Source: Saccharothrix sp. ALI-22-I (GTDB lineage Bacteria > Actinomycetota > Actinomycetes > Mycobacteriales > Pseudonocardiaceae). From it: DNA of 64,000 nucleotides. The notes below the pieces were generated by a model, which was given only the letters and a program-made list of their open reading frames with translations, was not told where the DNA came from and searched no databases. Where the stretch lies: positions 1-64,000 of the forward strand of contig NZ_MTQP01000058.1 of assembly GCF_001984175.1 (NCBI RefSeq), read 5' to 3'. Both the position numbers and the translations under genes were made by a program. Shown here piece by piece: positions 32,990-41,278 of this stretch (positions are counted from its first letter, which is position 1; the number at the start of each line of letters is the position of its first letter).

Positions 32990-34488
32990 TGCTCGAAATG
33001 TCCCGCCGGACCGCGGTGGGCGCCGTTTTCCTCCTGGCGCTCGGTGGTTGCGCCACAGGGGGCGCGACCCAGCCGGGTGGCGACCCCGGAACACCGGTGG
33101 ACGGTGGAACACTGCGCTACGGTGCCGTGGCCGCTGGCGGTGGAACCGCCGTGACCGATCCGCACGGCAGCTTGTTCAACGAGTCGGACTGGGTGCGCAT
33201 GGGCGCGCTCTACGACGTGCTGACGGTGCCTGGCGACAACGGCGCGGTGCTGCCGCGGCTCGCCAGCTCGTGGACGTCGGAGGAGGACGCGACGCGGTGG
33301 CGGTTCGAGCTGCGCACGGACGCCGTGTTCAGCGACGGCAAGCCGGTGCGTGCCGCGGACGTGCTGCACTCGCTGCGCCGCATCGCGGCCAAGGCGGTGC
33401 AGAACGGCGGCAGGCTCGGCACGGTTGACATCGACAAGTCCACGGCGGACGGCGACCACGCGGTGGTGCTGCGCACCACGCAGCCCGACGCCGACCTGCC
33501 GAGGACGCTGGCGGGCGTGACGTTCGTGGTGCCAGACGGCGTGGAGGGTTTTGAGAACCCGGTCGGCTCCGGGCCCTTCACCCTGTCCACCATGGATGGA
33601 CAAACGGCCGTGCTGGCGCGCAACGACAAGTGGTGGGGCAAGCGACCGCACCTGGACCGGCTGGAGATCCGTGGGTTCGCCGACCCGCAGGCGCTGGCCG
33701 CCGCCGCGACCTCCGGTGAGGTGGACGTGGCCGCGAACGTGAACCCGGCCGCCGCGAAGACCGCCGAGCGGACCGGAAACCTCGTGGTGTCGCGCCGTCC
33801 GGGTGCGACGACCTACCCGATGCTGATGCGCTTGGACAAGGCGCCGTTCGACCGGCCGGAGGTGCGCAGGGCTGTCAAGCTCGCCGTCGACCGGCAGGCG
33901 CTCGTGGACGGCGTCCTGCTCGGCTACGGCACCATCGGTGGTGACGTGCCCGGTGGCCCCGACGTGCCACCGCCCGCGCGTGACATCGCCGAGGCGCGCC
34001 ACGTGCTCTCGTCGGCGGGAGGCGTCGTGCTGCACACGACGACCGCTTACCCGGGCATGGTGAGCGCGGCGACGCTGCTCGCCACGCAGCTCGGTGAGGC
34101 CGGCCTGAAGGTCGAGGTGCGCCAGCACCCGCCGGAGACGTACTGGACTCAGGTCTACACCGTCGAGCCGCTCGCGATGGGCTACTACACCGACGTCCCG
34201 TTCCCCGTGTGGGTGCGCCAGACCGCGCTGAGCACGTCGGCGTTCAACGAGACCGGCTGGAAGAACGCGGACTTCGACGCGGAGTTCGCCGCCGCCATGG
34301 CCGTGGTGGACCAGGGCCAGCGTGAAGCGCAGCTGAAGAAGCTGCGTGAGCGCATGGCCGCCGACGGTGGCTGGCTCGTGTGGGGCTTCGGCGACGGGCT
34401 GGACGTGTCCTCGCCCGCCGTGCAGGGACTTCCCACGAGCACCGGCTTCGCCCGGATCTTCCTGGACGGTGTGTGGCTGCGGCGCTGA
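32989..34488 (+). CDS. Oligopeptide/nickel-type ABC substrate-binding lipoprotein
   Basis: The 499-residue family-5 binding protein (DppA/NikA/CntA group) has a lipobox LALGGC with Cys near residue 20. Family segments are VDGGTLRYGAV, LYDVLTVPGDNGAVLPRLASSW, WRFELRTDAVFSDGKPV and AVKLAVDRQALVDGVLLG. Members bind peptides, nickel or metallophore-metal complexes. Embedded in a metallophore operon, this one most likely captures the metal-loaded product outside the membrane and hands it to the permeases encoded next. It overlaps the gene before it by one base. Confidence 0.92.
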   Translation: MLEMSRRTAVGAVFLLALGGCATGGATQPGGDPGTPVDGGTLRYGAVAAGGGTAVTDPHGSLFNESDWVRMGALYDVLTVPGDNGAVLPRLASSWTSEEDATRWRFELRTDAVFSDGKPVRAADVLHSLRRIAAKAVQNGGRLGTVDIDKSTADGDHAVVLRTTQPDADLPRTLAGVTFVVPDGVEGFENPVGSGPFTLSTMDGQTAVLARNDKWWGKRPHLDRLEIRGFADPQALAAAATSGEVDVAANVNPAAAKTAERTGNLVVSRRPGATTYPMLMRLDKAPFDRPEVRRAVKLAVDRQALVDGVLLGYGTIGGDVPGGPDVPPPARDIAEARHVLSSAGGVVLHTTTAYPGMVSAATLLATQLGEAGLKVEVRQHPPETYWTQVYTVEPLAMGYYTDVPFPVWVRQTALSTSAFNETGWKNADFDAEFAAAMAVVDQGQREAQLKKLRERMAADGGWLVWGFGDGLDVSSPAVQGLPTSTGFARIFLDGVWLRR

Positions 34489-35399
34489 CGGTCGGGCGCG
34501 CCGCGCTGACCCTCTTCCTGGTGTGCCTGCTGGTCTTCCTCATCACCACCGCGCTGCCCGGTGACGCGGCTGTGATCGCCGCCGGGCAGCACGCGACACC
34601 CGAGCGGATCGCGGAGCTGCGGGCGGCGCTCGGGCTCGACCAGCCGGTCTGGACCCGGTTCGCCGGGTGGCTCGCCGGCGCCGCGCGAGGCGACCTCGGT
34701 GTGTCACTTGTGGACGGACGTCCGGTCGCCCCGCTGCTGTGGTCGCGGTTCACCGCGACGCTCTTCATCGCGGTGCCGGTCTGGGTGCTGGCGCTGGGCG
34801 TCGGCACGCCTGTCGCGATGCTGCTCGGCTGGCGTGCCGACCGCGCGGGCTCCGCGCTGCTCGCCGCGATCGCCGGACTGCCGGAGGTGGTGCTGGCCGG
34901 TGGGCTCGTCGTGGTCTTCGCGACCTGGCTGGGCTGGCTGCCCGCGGTGTCGCTGGTCCCGGCAGGCGGCACCGCGGCGGACCGGCCGGAGGTGCTCGTC
35001 CTGCCCGTGCTCGCACTCGCGCTGCCCGCGACCGCGTGGATCGCCCGCCTGTTGCGCGGCCCGGTCAGCGACGTGGTGGGCAGGCCGTTCGTCACCGATG
35101 CCCTCCTGCGCGGCGTGCCGGTGCCGGTGGTGGCGGTGCGGCACGTGCTGCCGCACCTGGTCCCGCCGCTGGCGCAGGCGGGCGCGGTGCTGGCCGGCGG
35201 CGTGCTCACCGCGACCACCGTGGTGGAGGCGGTGTTCGCCTACCCCGGCATGGGCCAGCTGCTGGCCACCGCGGTCGGCACGCGGGACAGCCCCGTGCTT
35301 CAGGGGTTGGCGGCGCTCGTGGCGGTGGTGGTGCTGATCGCGGTGCTCGCAGCCGACGCGGTGGCTGCCGTGCTGGCCGGACGGGCAGGTGCCCGATGA
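34473..35399 (+). CDS. ABC permease of the DppB/NikB family
   Basis: The 308-residue product has six hydrophobic helices and the DppB N-terminal layout (ALTLFLVCLLVFLITTALPGDAA). The extracytoplasmic AELRAALGLDQPVWTRF segment follows, and the loop typical of the family is near YPGMGQLLATAV. The start is GTG 34473, inside the end of the lipoprotein gene by 16 bp. It forms half of the importer channel, the other half being the N-terminal part of the fusion encoded downstream. Confidence 0.9.
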   Translation: MAAALTVGRAALTLFLVCLLVFLITTALPGDAAVIAAGQHATPERIAELRAALGLDQPVWTRFAGWLAGAARGDLGVSLVDGRPVAPLLWSRFTATLFIAVPVWVLALGVGTPVAMLLGWRADRAGSALLAAIAGLPEVVLAGGLVVVFATWLGWLPAVSLVPAGGTAADRPEVLVLPVLALALPATAWIARLLRGPVSDVVGRPFVTDALLRGVPVPVVAVRHVLPHLVPPLAQAGAVLAGGVLTATTVVEAVFAYPGMGQLLATAVGTRDSPVLQGLAALVAVVVLIAVLAADAVAAVLAGRAGAR

Positions 35400-37504
35400 G
35401 GACCTGGTTGCTCGTGATGGGCCTGCTGACGGTGCTGGCGGTCGTGCTGTGTGGTGCGTGGTTCGCCCCGCACGACGTCACCGAGGTGGTCGGCGTGCCG
35501 TGGTCGGGTGAGGGCCTGTTGGGCACCGACGTGCTCGGACGCGACGTGCTCTCCCGTCTGCTCGCCGGAGGCGCGGGACTGCTGGCCGTCGCCGTGCCCG
35601 CCGGGCTCGCGGCGAGCCTGCTCGGCACGATCGCGGGCCTGGCCGCGACGTGGACCCCGTGGGTCGAACGCCTGGTGCTGCGAACGAGCGCGGGCATGCT
35701 CGCCGTACCGGGCCTGCTCGTGGTGCTCACCTGCGCGGTGGCACTGCCCGCCTGGGCCGCTGTGCTGGCGGGCATGGTGCTGCTCGGCACGCCGCTCTCG
35801 GCGCGCGTGGTGCACGCCGCCGCCACGCCGTTGCGCCGCGCGGGCTTCGTGCTGGCCGCGGTCGTGCGGGGCGAACGCCCACGCGCGGTGCTGACGCGCG
35901 AGCTGCTGCCCGTGGTGGGCGCGACGGTGCTCTCCGACGCCGGACTGCGCGTGGTGGCCGCGGTGCAGCTGACGGTCGCGGTGCACGCGCTCGGTCTCGG
36001 TCCGCAGCCACCCGCGCCGGACTGGGCCGTCATGATCAGGGAGAACCTGCCCGGCGTCGCGCTGAACCCGTGGTCGGTGCTCGCCCCGGCCGTGGCCGTC
36101 GCGGCGCTGACAGCCGTGCTGCTGCTCGGGCTTGACCTGCTCGGCACCCGGATCGTGCCCCGCACCGTGCCGCGCAGGCACGCGCCACCGCCACCCGGCC
36201 CGTCGCGCCCGGCGACCGGTGTGGTCGAACTGCGCGGCGTGACGGTGGAGTCCGAGCCGGGGGTGCCGTTGTTCGCAGGCCTCGACCTGACCGTCGCCGA
36301 AGGCGAGATCGTCGGTCTCGTCGGCCCGTCCGGCGTCGGGAAGACCAGTCTGCTCAGGCTGCTGCTGGGCGATGTCCGGCCGGGCGCGCGGGTGGTCACG
36401 GGACAGCTCCTGTGGCACGGGGAACCCGTGGTGTTCGGCAGCCGGGCGGCGCGGCGGTGGCGGCGCGCCCACGTCGGCCTGCTGCCACAGGACCCGGCCG
36501 CGACGCTGGACCCGTTGCGACGCGTCGGGTCGGTGGCCCAGGCCGACGTGCTCGCCCGGCTGGGGCTCCCGTCCGACATTGGGCGACGCCACCCGCACGC
36601 CCTGTCGGGCGGACAGGCCCAGCGGGTGGTGCTCGCCAGAGCACTGGCGGCCGATCCCGACCTGCTGCTGCTCGACGAACCGACCAGCGGACTGGACGCG
36701 GCGACCCGGCGTCTGGTGACCGAGGAGATCACCGTGAGGCGCCGCAGCACCGTGATCGTCACCCACGACCTGCGCTGGGCCCGGTCGGTGTGCGACCGCG
36801 TGGTCGAGCTGCGGCACGGGGTGCTCGTACCGGCGGGGGAGACGTCCACCCGGCCGCGGACTGCCGTCGTCGAGTTCGGTGCGCCCGTGCTGCGGCTGGA
36901 GGACGTGGCCGTCGCGCGGCGCGGCCGGGAGCTGGTGCACGGCGTCGACCTGGAACTGCGGCGCGGCGAACTGCTCGTCCTCGTCGGTCCCTCAGGGGCG
37001 GGCAAGAGCACACTGCTGCACGCCGTGGCCGGGCTGCATCCGGTGATCGGGCGGGTCGAGGCACGTGGAACCGTGGCACTGCTGGGCCAGGACCCGGTGG
37101 CCGAGCTGAACCCCGTGCACTCGCTGGGATCCGCTGTCGCACGGCCGCTGCGCCTGGCGGGCCTGCGGCGCCGGGAAGCACGGGACCGGGCGGTGGAGCT
37201 GCTCGCCGAAGTGGGGCTCGGACCGGAGTTCGCCGATCGCCGGCCGGGCGAGTGCTCGGGTGGACAGCGGCAACGCGCCGCGCTCGCGCGAGCGCTGGCG
37301 AGCGACCCGGACGTGCTGCTCGCCGACGAGCCGACCTCGGCCCTGGATGCGACGACCGCGGACGCGGTGCTGGAAGTGCTGGACCGCCGCCGTGCCGTCG
37401 GTCTGGCGGTGTTCTTCGTGACCCACGACGAGGACGTGGCGGCCAGGGCCGACCGGGTCTTCGAGGTGGCGGACGGCCGATGTGCGGAGAGGGTGTCGAT
37501 GTGA
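35396..37504 (+). CDS. Fusion of DppC-type permease with two ABC ATPase domains
   Basis: 702 residues in three parts. Residues 1-255: DppC/NikC-like permease (LLGTDVLGRDVLSRLLAGG, then five helices). Residues 280-480: first ATPase, Walker A GPSGVGKTS, signature LSGGQAQR, Walker B LLLLDEPTSG. Residues 495-702: second ATPase, GPSGAGKST, signature CSGGQRQR, Walker B VLLADEPTSA. In ordinary systems these are three separate proteins (DppC, DppD, DppF). The first ATPase is short and the second ends at VSM, without the C-terminal oligopeptide-transporter extension and its iron-sulphur Cys. Both NTP sites look intact. ATGA overlap with the permease. Confidence 0.92.
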   Translation: MRTWLLVMGLLTVLAVVLCGAWFAPHDVTEVVGVPWSGEGLLGTDVLGRDVLSRLLAGGAGLLAVAVPAGLAASLLGTIAGLAATWTPWVERLVLRTSAGMLAVPGLLVVLTCAVALPAWAAVLAGMVLLGTPLSARVVHAAATPLRRAGFVLAAVVRGERPRAVLTRELLPVVGATVLSDAGLRVVAAVQLTVAVHALGLGPQPPAPDWAVMIRENLPGVALNPWSVLAPAVAVAALTAVLLLGLDLLGTRIVPRTVPRRHAPPPPGPSRPATGVVELRGVTVESEPGVPLFAGLDLTVAEGEIVGLVGPSGVGKTSLLRLLLGDVRPGARVVTGQLLWHGEPVVFGSRAARRWRRAHVGLLPQDPAATLDPLRRVGSVAQADVLARLGLPSDIGRRHPHALSGGQAQRVVLARALAADPDLLLLDEPTSGLDAATRRLVTEEITVRRRSTVIVTHDLRWARSVCDRVVELRHGVLVPAGETSTRPRTAVVEFGAPVLRLEDVAVARRGRELVHGVDLELRRGELLVLVGPSGAGKSTLLHAVAGLHPVIGRVEARGTVALLGQDPVAELNPVHSLGSAVARPLRLAGLRRREARDRAVELLAEVGLGPEFADRRPGECSGGQRQRAALARALASDPDVLLADEPTSALDATTADAVLEVLDRRRAVGLAVFFVTHDEDVAARADRVFEVADGRCAERVSM

Positions 37505-38505
37505 GGTTCGACGACGTGTGGATCACCGGGACCGGTGGCGTGCTCGGGGAGCTGCTGCCCGTGCGGCAGGCCGTCACCGACGGCAGGTACGCGGCCGCTG
37601 ACGCGGCGGAGGCGGGTATGACGTCGGTGTCGGTGTCCGTCGAGCCGCCGCCGGAGATGGCTGTTCGCGCCGGGCGGCTCGCGCTCGGCAGCGCCTCGCC
37701 CGGACTTCACCTGCACGGCGCGGCCCGCTTCCAGGGCATCGACCTGTGGTCGGCGTCCTGCTGGATCGCGAGCCGGCTGCTGCCCGGACCGCTGGCGGGG
37801 CTGTCGATGCAGGTCGACGCGCTGTGCAACAGCGGACTCGCGGCACTGGAGCTCGCCGCGACCATGCTCACCGCACGCCAGGACCTCCGCGAGGCGCTGA
37901 TCACCGTGGCCGACTGGTTCCCCGAGTCGGCGGTTGACCGGTGGAACCTCGACTCCGGGGTGCTGCTGGGTGACGGCGGGGCGGCGGCCGTGCTCGGCCG
38001 TGGCGGCGGACAGCTGCGGCTGCTGTCGTGCGTGTCCCGGTCCGACCCGTCCCTGGAGGGGCTGCAACGGGGCAACGAGCCGTTCCACGCGGCGTCGCCC
38101 GCGGTGCTGAAGCCGCTCGTGCTGCGCCGGTTGGCCCGCGAGTTCTACGCGGTGAGCGGGCGGTCCCCGGCCTCGGTGGTCGACGCGCACGTCACCGGCG
38201 TGCGCACCGTCGTCGCACAGGCGCTCGCCGAGGCCGAGACGACGCTCGAAGAGGCGCGCTGGGCCGTGCCGCCGTTCGTCGGCCGCACCTCGTTCCGCTT
38301 CGGCTACGCCCAGCCGCTCGGGCTCGACCCGGCGCGAACGCTGATCGACCTGGGGCTGAGTACCGGCCACATGGGCGGCGTCGACCACCTGTACGCGCTG
38401 GACCACCTGCTGCGCGGCGACCTGCTCGCACCGGGGGACAAGGTCGTGCTGATCGGCGTCGGCGGCGGGTTCACCTTCTCCTGCGCGGTGCTTGAGGCCG
38501 CGTGA
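37501..38505 (+). CDS. KSIII (FabH)-like acyltransferase with altered active site
   Basis: The 334-residue thiolase-fold protein has the KSIII order: nucleophile loop QVDALCNSGLAALEL (Cys109) and LLGDGGAAAVLG. Where FabH has VPHQAN it reads VPPFVGR, so the catalytic His is replaced by Pro258. Where FabH has GNTS it reads TGHMGG, so the Asn becomes His290. Keeping only the Cys, with a displaced His, resembles KSIII relatives that transfer acyl groups to O, N or carrier thiols instead of condensing. No salicylate genes are present, so it is a candidate to load the starter onto the first carrier domain of the NRPS; that is inference. GTG 37501 overlaps the ABC fusion. It is the last gene of the operon. 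Confidence 0.85.
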   Translation: MRFDDVWITGTGGVLGELLPVRQAVTDGRYAAADAAEAGMTSVSVSVEPPPEMAVRAGRLALGSASPGLHLHGAARFQGIDLWSASCWIASRLLPGPLAGLSMQVDALCNSGLAALELAATMLTARQDLREALITVADWFPESAVDRWNLDSGVLLGDGGAAAVLGRGGGQLRLLSCVSRSDPSLEGLQRGNEPFHAASPAVLKPLVLRRLAREFYAVSGRSPASVVDAHVTGVRTVVAQALAEAETTLEEARWAVPPFVGRTSFRFGYAQPLGLDPARTLIDLGLSTGHMGGVDHLYALDHLLRGDLLAPGDKVVLIGVGGGFTFSCAVLEAA

Positions 38506-38544
38506 GCCGCCCGTCCGCTCCCGGCCAGTGACCGACTTGGCTGT

Positions 38545-38592
38545 GGTCGTGAGCGGTTTCCGTCGCCAGAGCGACGGAAACCACTCACGACC
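38545..38592. terminator. Bidirectional hairpin terminator, 21-bp stem
   Basis: Positions 38545-38565 pair with 38572-38592 with a single mismatch (38554/38583) and a 6-nt loop. It sits between two convergent operon ends, the KSIII-like gene (stop 38505) and the flavoprotein gene (stop 38600), and can serve both. Confidence 0.85.
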
Positions 38593-38599
38593 AGGAGGA

Positions 38600-39529
38600 T
38601 CAGCCGGGGATCGGCACGTTCACGGACGAGCGGAACAGGTCCTGCTCCAGCCAGATCGCGGCCTTCGCGCCGTCCGCCGCCGCAGTGATCACGAACGGCG
38701 TCGGACCCACCAGTTCGGCCAGTCGCGCGGTGTCGCCCGCGGCGTAGACGCCCGCCACCGTGGTCTGCTGCATGGCGTTGACCCGAACGCAGCCGTCCGG
38801 CAGCAGCTCGCAGCCCAGTGACGCGGCGAGGTCGGAGCGCTGCCGCGACACCGGCCGGTGGAAGACCGCGCCGCGCTCCAGTGGTGCGCCGTCGGCGAAG
38901 TGGACGGTCAGCGCGTCCTGCACGCCGTCGACGCGGGTGACGGGTTCCTCGCGCACCTCGATCTTGTGGTCGGCCAACGCGGCGCGCAGTTCCTCGGATA
39001 CCTCCAGCGGGCCGTTCGCGCACAGCACGACGTCGTCGCTGAACCGGTCCGCCACGTACAGCGCCAGCATCGCGTGCGAGAAGTCGCCGCCCAGCACCGC
39101 GAGCGGCTTGCCCGCCGTCTCGAAGCCGTGGCAGAACGGGCAGTGGTACACACCGCGCCCGAACTGCTCGGCGACCCCCTCGACCTCGGGCAGCACGTCG
39201 GCTTGGCCGCTCGCCAGCAGCAGCCGCCGGGCGTGCTCGCTTGATCCGCCCGCCAGTTCGACGGTGAAGTCGTCCGCGGCTCCGGTCACCGCCACGACCA
39301 GGTCCTCACGGATCTCGACGGTCGAGTAGCGCGACAGCTCCTCGCGACCCAGCCGCCTGAGCTCGGCGGGCGGGAAGCCGTCGCGGGAGAGGAACATGTG
39401 CATCTCCTCCGCCGGCTCGTTGCGGTAGGTGCCGCTGTCGACCACCAGCACGCGCCTGCGTTGCCTGCCCAGGGTCAGCGCGGCGTTGAGGCCCGCGGGC
39501 CCACCACCGACGACGATCACATCGAACAC
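38600..39529 (-). CDS. Thioredoxin-reductase-like flavoprotein
   Basis: The 309-residue product has the FAD motif VVGGGPAGLNAAL at the N-terminus. A redox pair CPFC (in YHCPFCHGFE, about residue 133) follows, then an NAD(P)-binding segment around VLGGDFSH and the C-terminal FAD motif GVYAAGDTARL. This is the layout of low-molecular-weight thioredoxin reductases and of dithiol oxidases such as GliT and HlmI. The NAD(P) motif is GGDFSHA rather than GxGxxA, so pyridine nucleotide use is doubtful. Next to a cysteine-based metallophore it might oxidise a thiol/thiazolidine or protect free thiols. It shares a strand with the ABC pair, 16 bp downstream. Confidence 0.85.
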   Translation of the reverse strand: MFDVIVVGGGPAGLNAALTLGRQRRRVLVVDSGTYRNEPAEEMHMFLSRDGFPPAELRRLGREELSRYSTVEIREDLVVAVTGAADDFTVELAGGSSEHARRLLLASGQADVLPEVEGVAEQFGRGVYHCPFCHGFETAGKPLAVLGGDFSHAMLALYVADRFSDDVVLCANGPLEVSEELRAALADHKIEVREEPVTRVDGVQDALTVHFADGAPLERGAVFHRPVSRQRSDLAASLGCELLPDGCVRVNAMQQTTVAGVYAAGDTARLAELVGPTPFVITAAADGAKAAIWLEQDLFRSSVNVPIPG

Positions 39530-39544
39530 GGTTCGTCCTCTCGT

Positions 39545-41278
39545 TTACTTCTGCCCTGCGGCGATGCGCCAGCCGCGGGCGTTTTCCCTCTGGGTCACGA
39601 AGTCGGCGTACCGGCCACCGCGCTCCAGCAACTCCTCGTGCGTGCCTGCGTCCGCGACACGACCGCCGTCGAGCACGACGATCCGGTCCGCGTTGCGCAC
39701 GGTGCTGAGTCGGTGCGCGATCACGAGCAGGGTCCGTCCTCGCGCGAGCGTCGCCAGCGCGGTCGTCACGGCCGCCTCGTTCTCCGCGTCCAACGCTGCC
39801 GTGGCCTCGTCCAGCAGCACGATCGGGGCGTCCTTGAGCAGTGCGCGCGCGATCGCCACGCGCTGCCGCTCGCCGCCGGACAGTCGTGTTCCGCCTTCCC
39901 CGACCCGGGTCTGCCATCCGTCCGGCAGACGGCGCACGATCTCGGTGACACCGGCCAGCCGCGCGGCCTCGCGCACCTCCTCCTCGGTTGCGTCGGGCCG
40001 GCCGAGGCGGATGTTGTCCTCCAGGGTCGTGTCGAACAGGTAGGTGTCCTGGAACACGGGCGCGATGAGGCCGAGCAGGTCGGCCGTGCGCAACTCGCGG
40101 ACGTCCGCGCCGCCCACCCGCACCGAGCCGGAGTCGACGTCGAAGAACCGCGCCACCAGGCGGACCACCGTGCTCTTGCCCGCGCCCGAGGCCCCGACGA
40201 GCGCCGTGGTTGTGCCGGGCGCGACGGTGAAGGTCACGTCGTCGAGCACCGGTCGGTCGTCGTAGCCGAAGCGGACCCGGTCGAACTCGATCGAGGGTGG
40301 GCCGACGGGCGCCGAGCGCTCGGGTTCCGGCAGCGCCCGCGCGGCGAACACCGCCTCGACGCGATCCAGCGAGCCAGAGGCCATGCGCAGTGCCGCGCCC
40401 AGTTCGGCCGCGCTGAGCAGCGGTTCGGTGAACCGGACCGCGAGCACCAGCGCCACCACGACCGCGGGCAGGTCCACGTCCGCGCCGGCCGCGAGCGCCG
40501 CGCCGAGCACCAGCAGCGCGGTGAACGCCGTCTGCACCGCCAGGACGAAGCCTGCGAGTCCGGGCAACGCCGTGCGCAGCATGCGCCGTGCCGCGTTGCG
40601 CGCGGCGACCAGCGCGTCGTCGAGGAGGGCGAACCCGTGCGCGGAGCGGCCGAACGCCCGCAGCACCGGCTGGTTACGGGCGAACTCGACGACCTGACCG
40701 CCCGCTTCGGCGCCGGCCGCGTCTGCGGCGTGGTCGGTGCGCTGCACCAGCCTTCCGGTCCAGCGGTGGGCCGCGATCACGACGGGTGCGGCGACGAGCG
40801 CGCCGACCGCGATCCGCCAGTCGACGAACAGCAGCACGACGACAACGGTCGCTGGCGTGACCACCGCGTGCGCGAGCGGATCGAGCAGGTGCCCCGGCAC
40901 GCCCATGACGCTCATGACGTTCTGCGTGGCGACGCGGCCGAGCGAGCCGACCCGCGTGGTGGTGAACCAGCCCAGCGGCAGCGTGACGACGTGGTCGCCG
41001 AGCCGCTCGTGCAGCACGCCGCCGAGCGCGTATCCCGCCCGCCTACCCGACACGACCCCTCGGCTGTGCAGCAGCGCGTACGCGCCGACGGCGACGGCGA
41101 GCACCGCGAGCCATGGCCACGCCCGCTGCGGCTCGCCTTCGACAAGCGCCCGCAGAACCGGGAGCAGCACGCCGAACGCCACGCCCTGCACGGCGGCGGC
41201 CGCACCGAGGCACCACACGGCACGGCGCAGCTGCGTGGCCTGCCCCGGACCCATCAATGACAGCAACCGGCGGATCAC
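39545..41278 (-). CDS. ABC half-transporter, YbtQ/IrtB-like
   Basis: The 577-residue product has six membrane helices (residues 1-300) fused to an ATPase. Walker A is GASGAGKST, signature RLSGGERQR, Walker B PIVLLDEAT and switch His IAHRLS. Although built like exporters, such pairs next to siderophore genes (YbtPQ, IrtAB) import metal chelates. The start is GTG 41278 by GTGA overlap with the partner; a GTG at 41293 is less likely. The partner is encoded directly upstream, so a heterodimer is expected. Confidence 0.92.
   Translation of the reverse strand: MIRRLLSLMGPGQATQLRRAVWCLGAAAAVQGVAFGVLLPVLRALVEGEPQRAWPWLAVLAVAVGAYALLHSRGVVSGRRAGYALGGVLHERLGDHVVTLPLGWFTTTRVGSLGRVATQNVMSVMGVPGHLLDPLAHAVVTPATVVVVLLFVDWRIAVGALVAAPVVIAAHRWTGRLVQRTDHAADAAGAEAGGQVVEFARNQPVLRAFGRSAHGFALLDDALVAARNAARRMLRTALPGLAGFVLAVQTAFTALLVLGAALAAGADVDLPAVVVALVLAVRFTEPLLSAAELGAALRMASGSLDRVEAVFAARALPEPERSAPVGPPSIEFDRVRFGYDDRPVLDDVTFTVAPGTTTALVGASGAGKSTVVRLVARFFDVDSGSVRVGGADVRELRTADLLGLIAPVFQDTYLFDTTLEDNIRLGRPDATEEEVREAARLAGVTEIVRRLPDGWQTRVGEGGTRLSGGERQRVAIARALLKDAPIVLLDEATAALDAENEAAVTTALATLARGRTLLVIAHRLSTVRNADRIVVLDGGRVADAGTHEELLERGGRYADFVTQRENARGWRIAAGQK

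Noticed and set aside
38600-39529. Flavoprotein considered as a cluster border housekeeping thioredoxin reductase
   Set aside because: No thioredoxin gene follows, the NAD(P) motif is atypical and the gene is in line with the transporter operon under box G, so I kept it as part of the cluster with caution.
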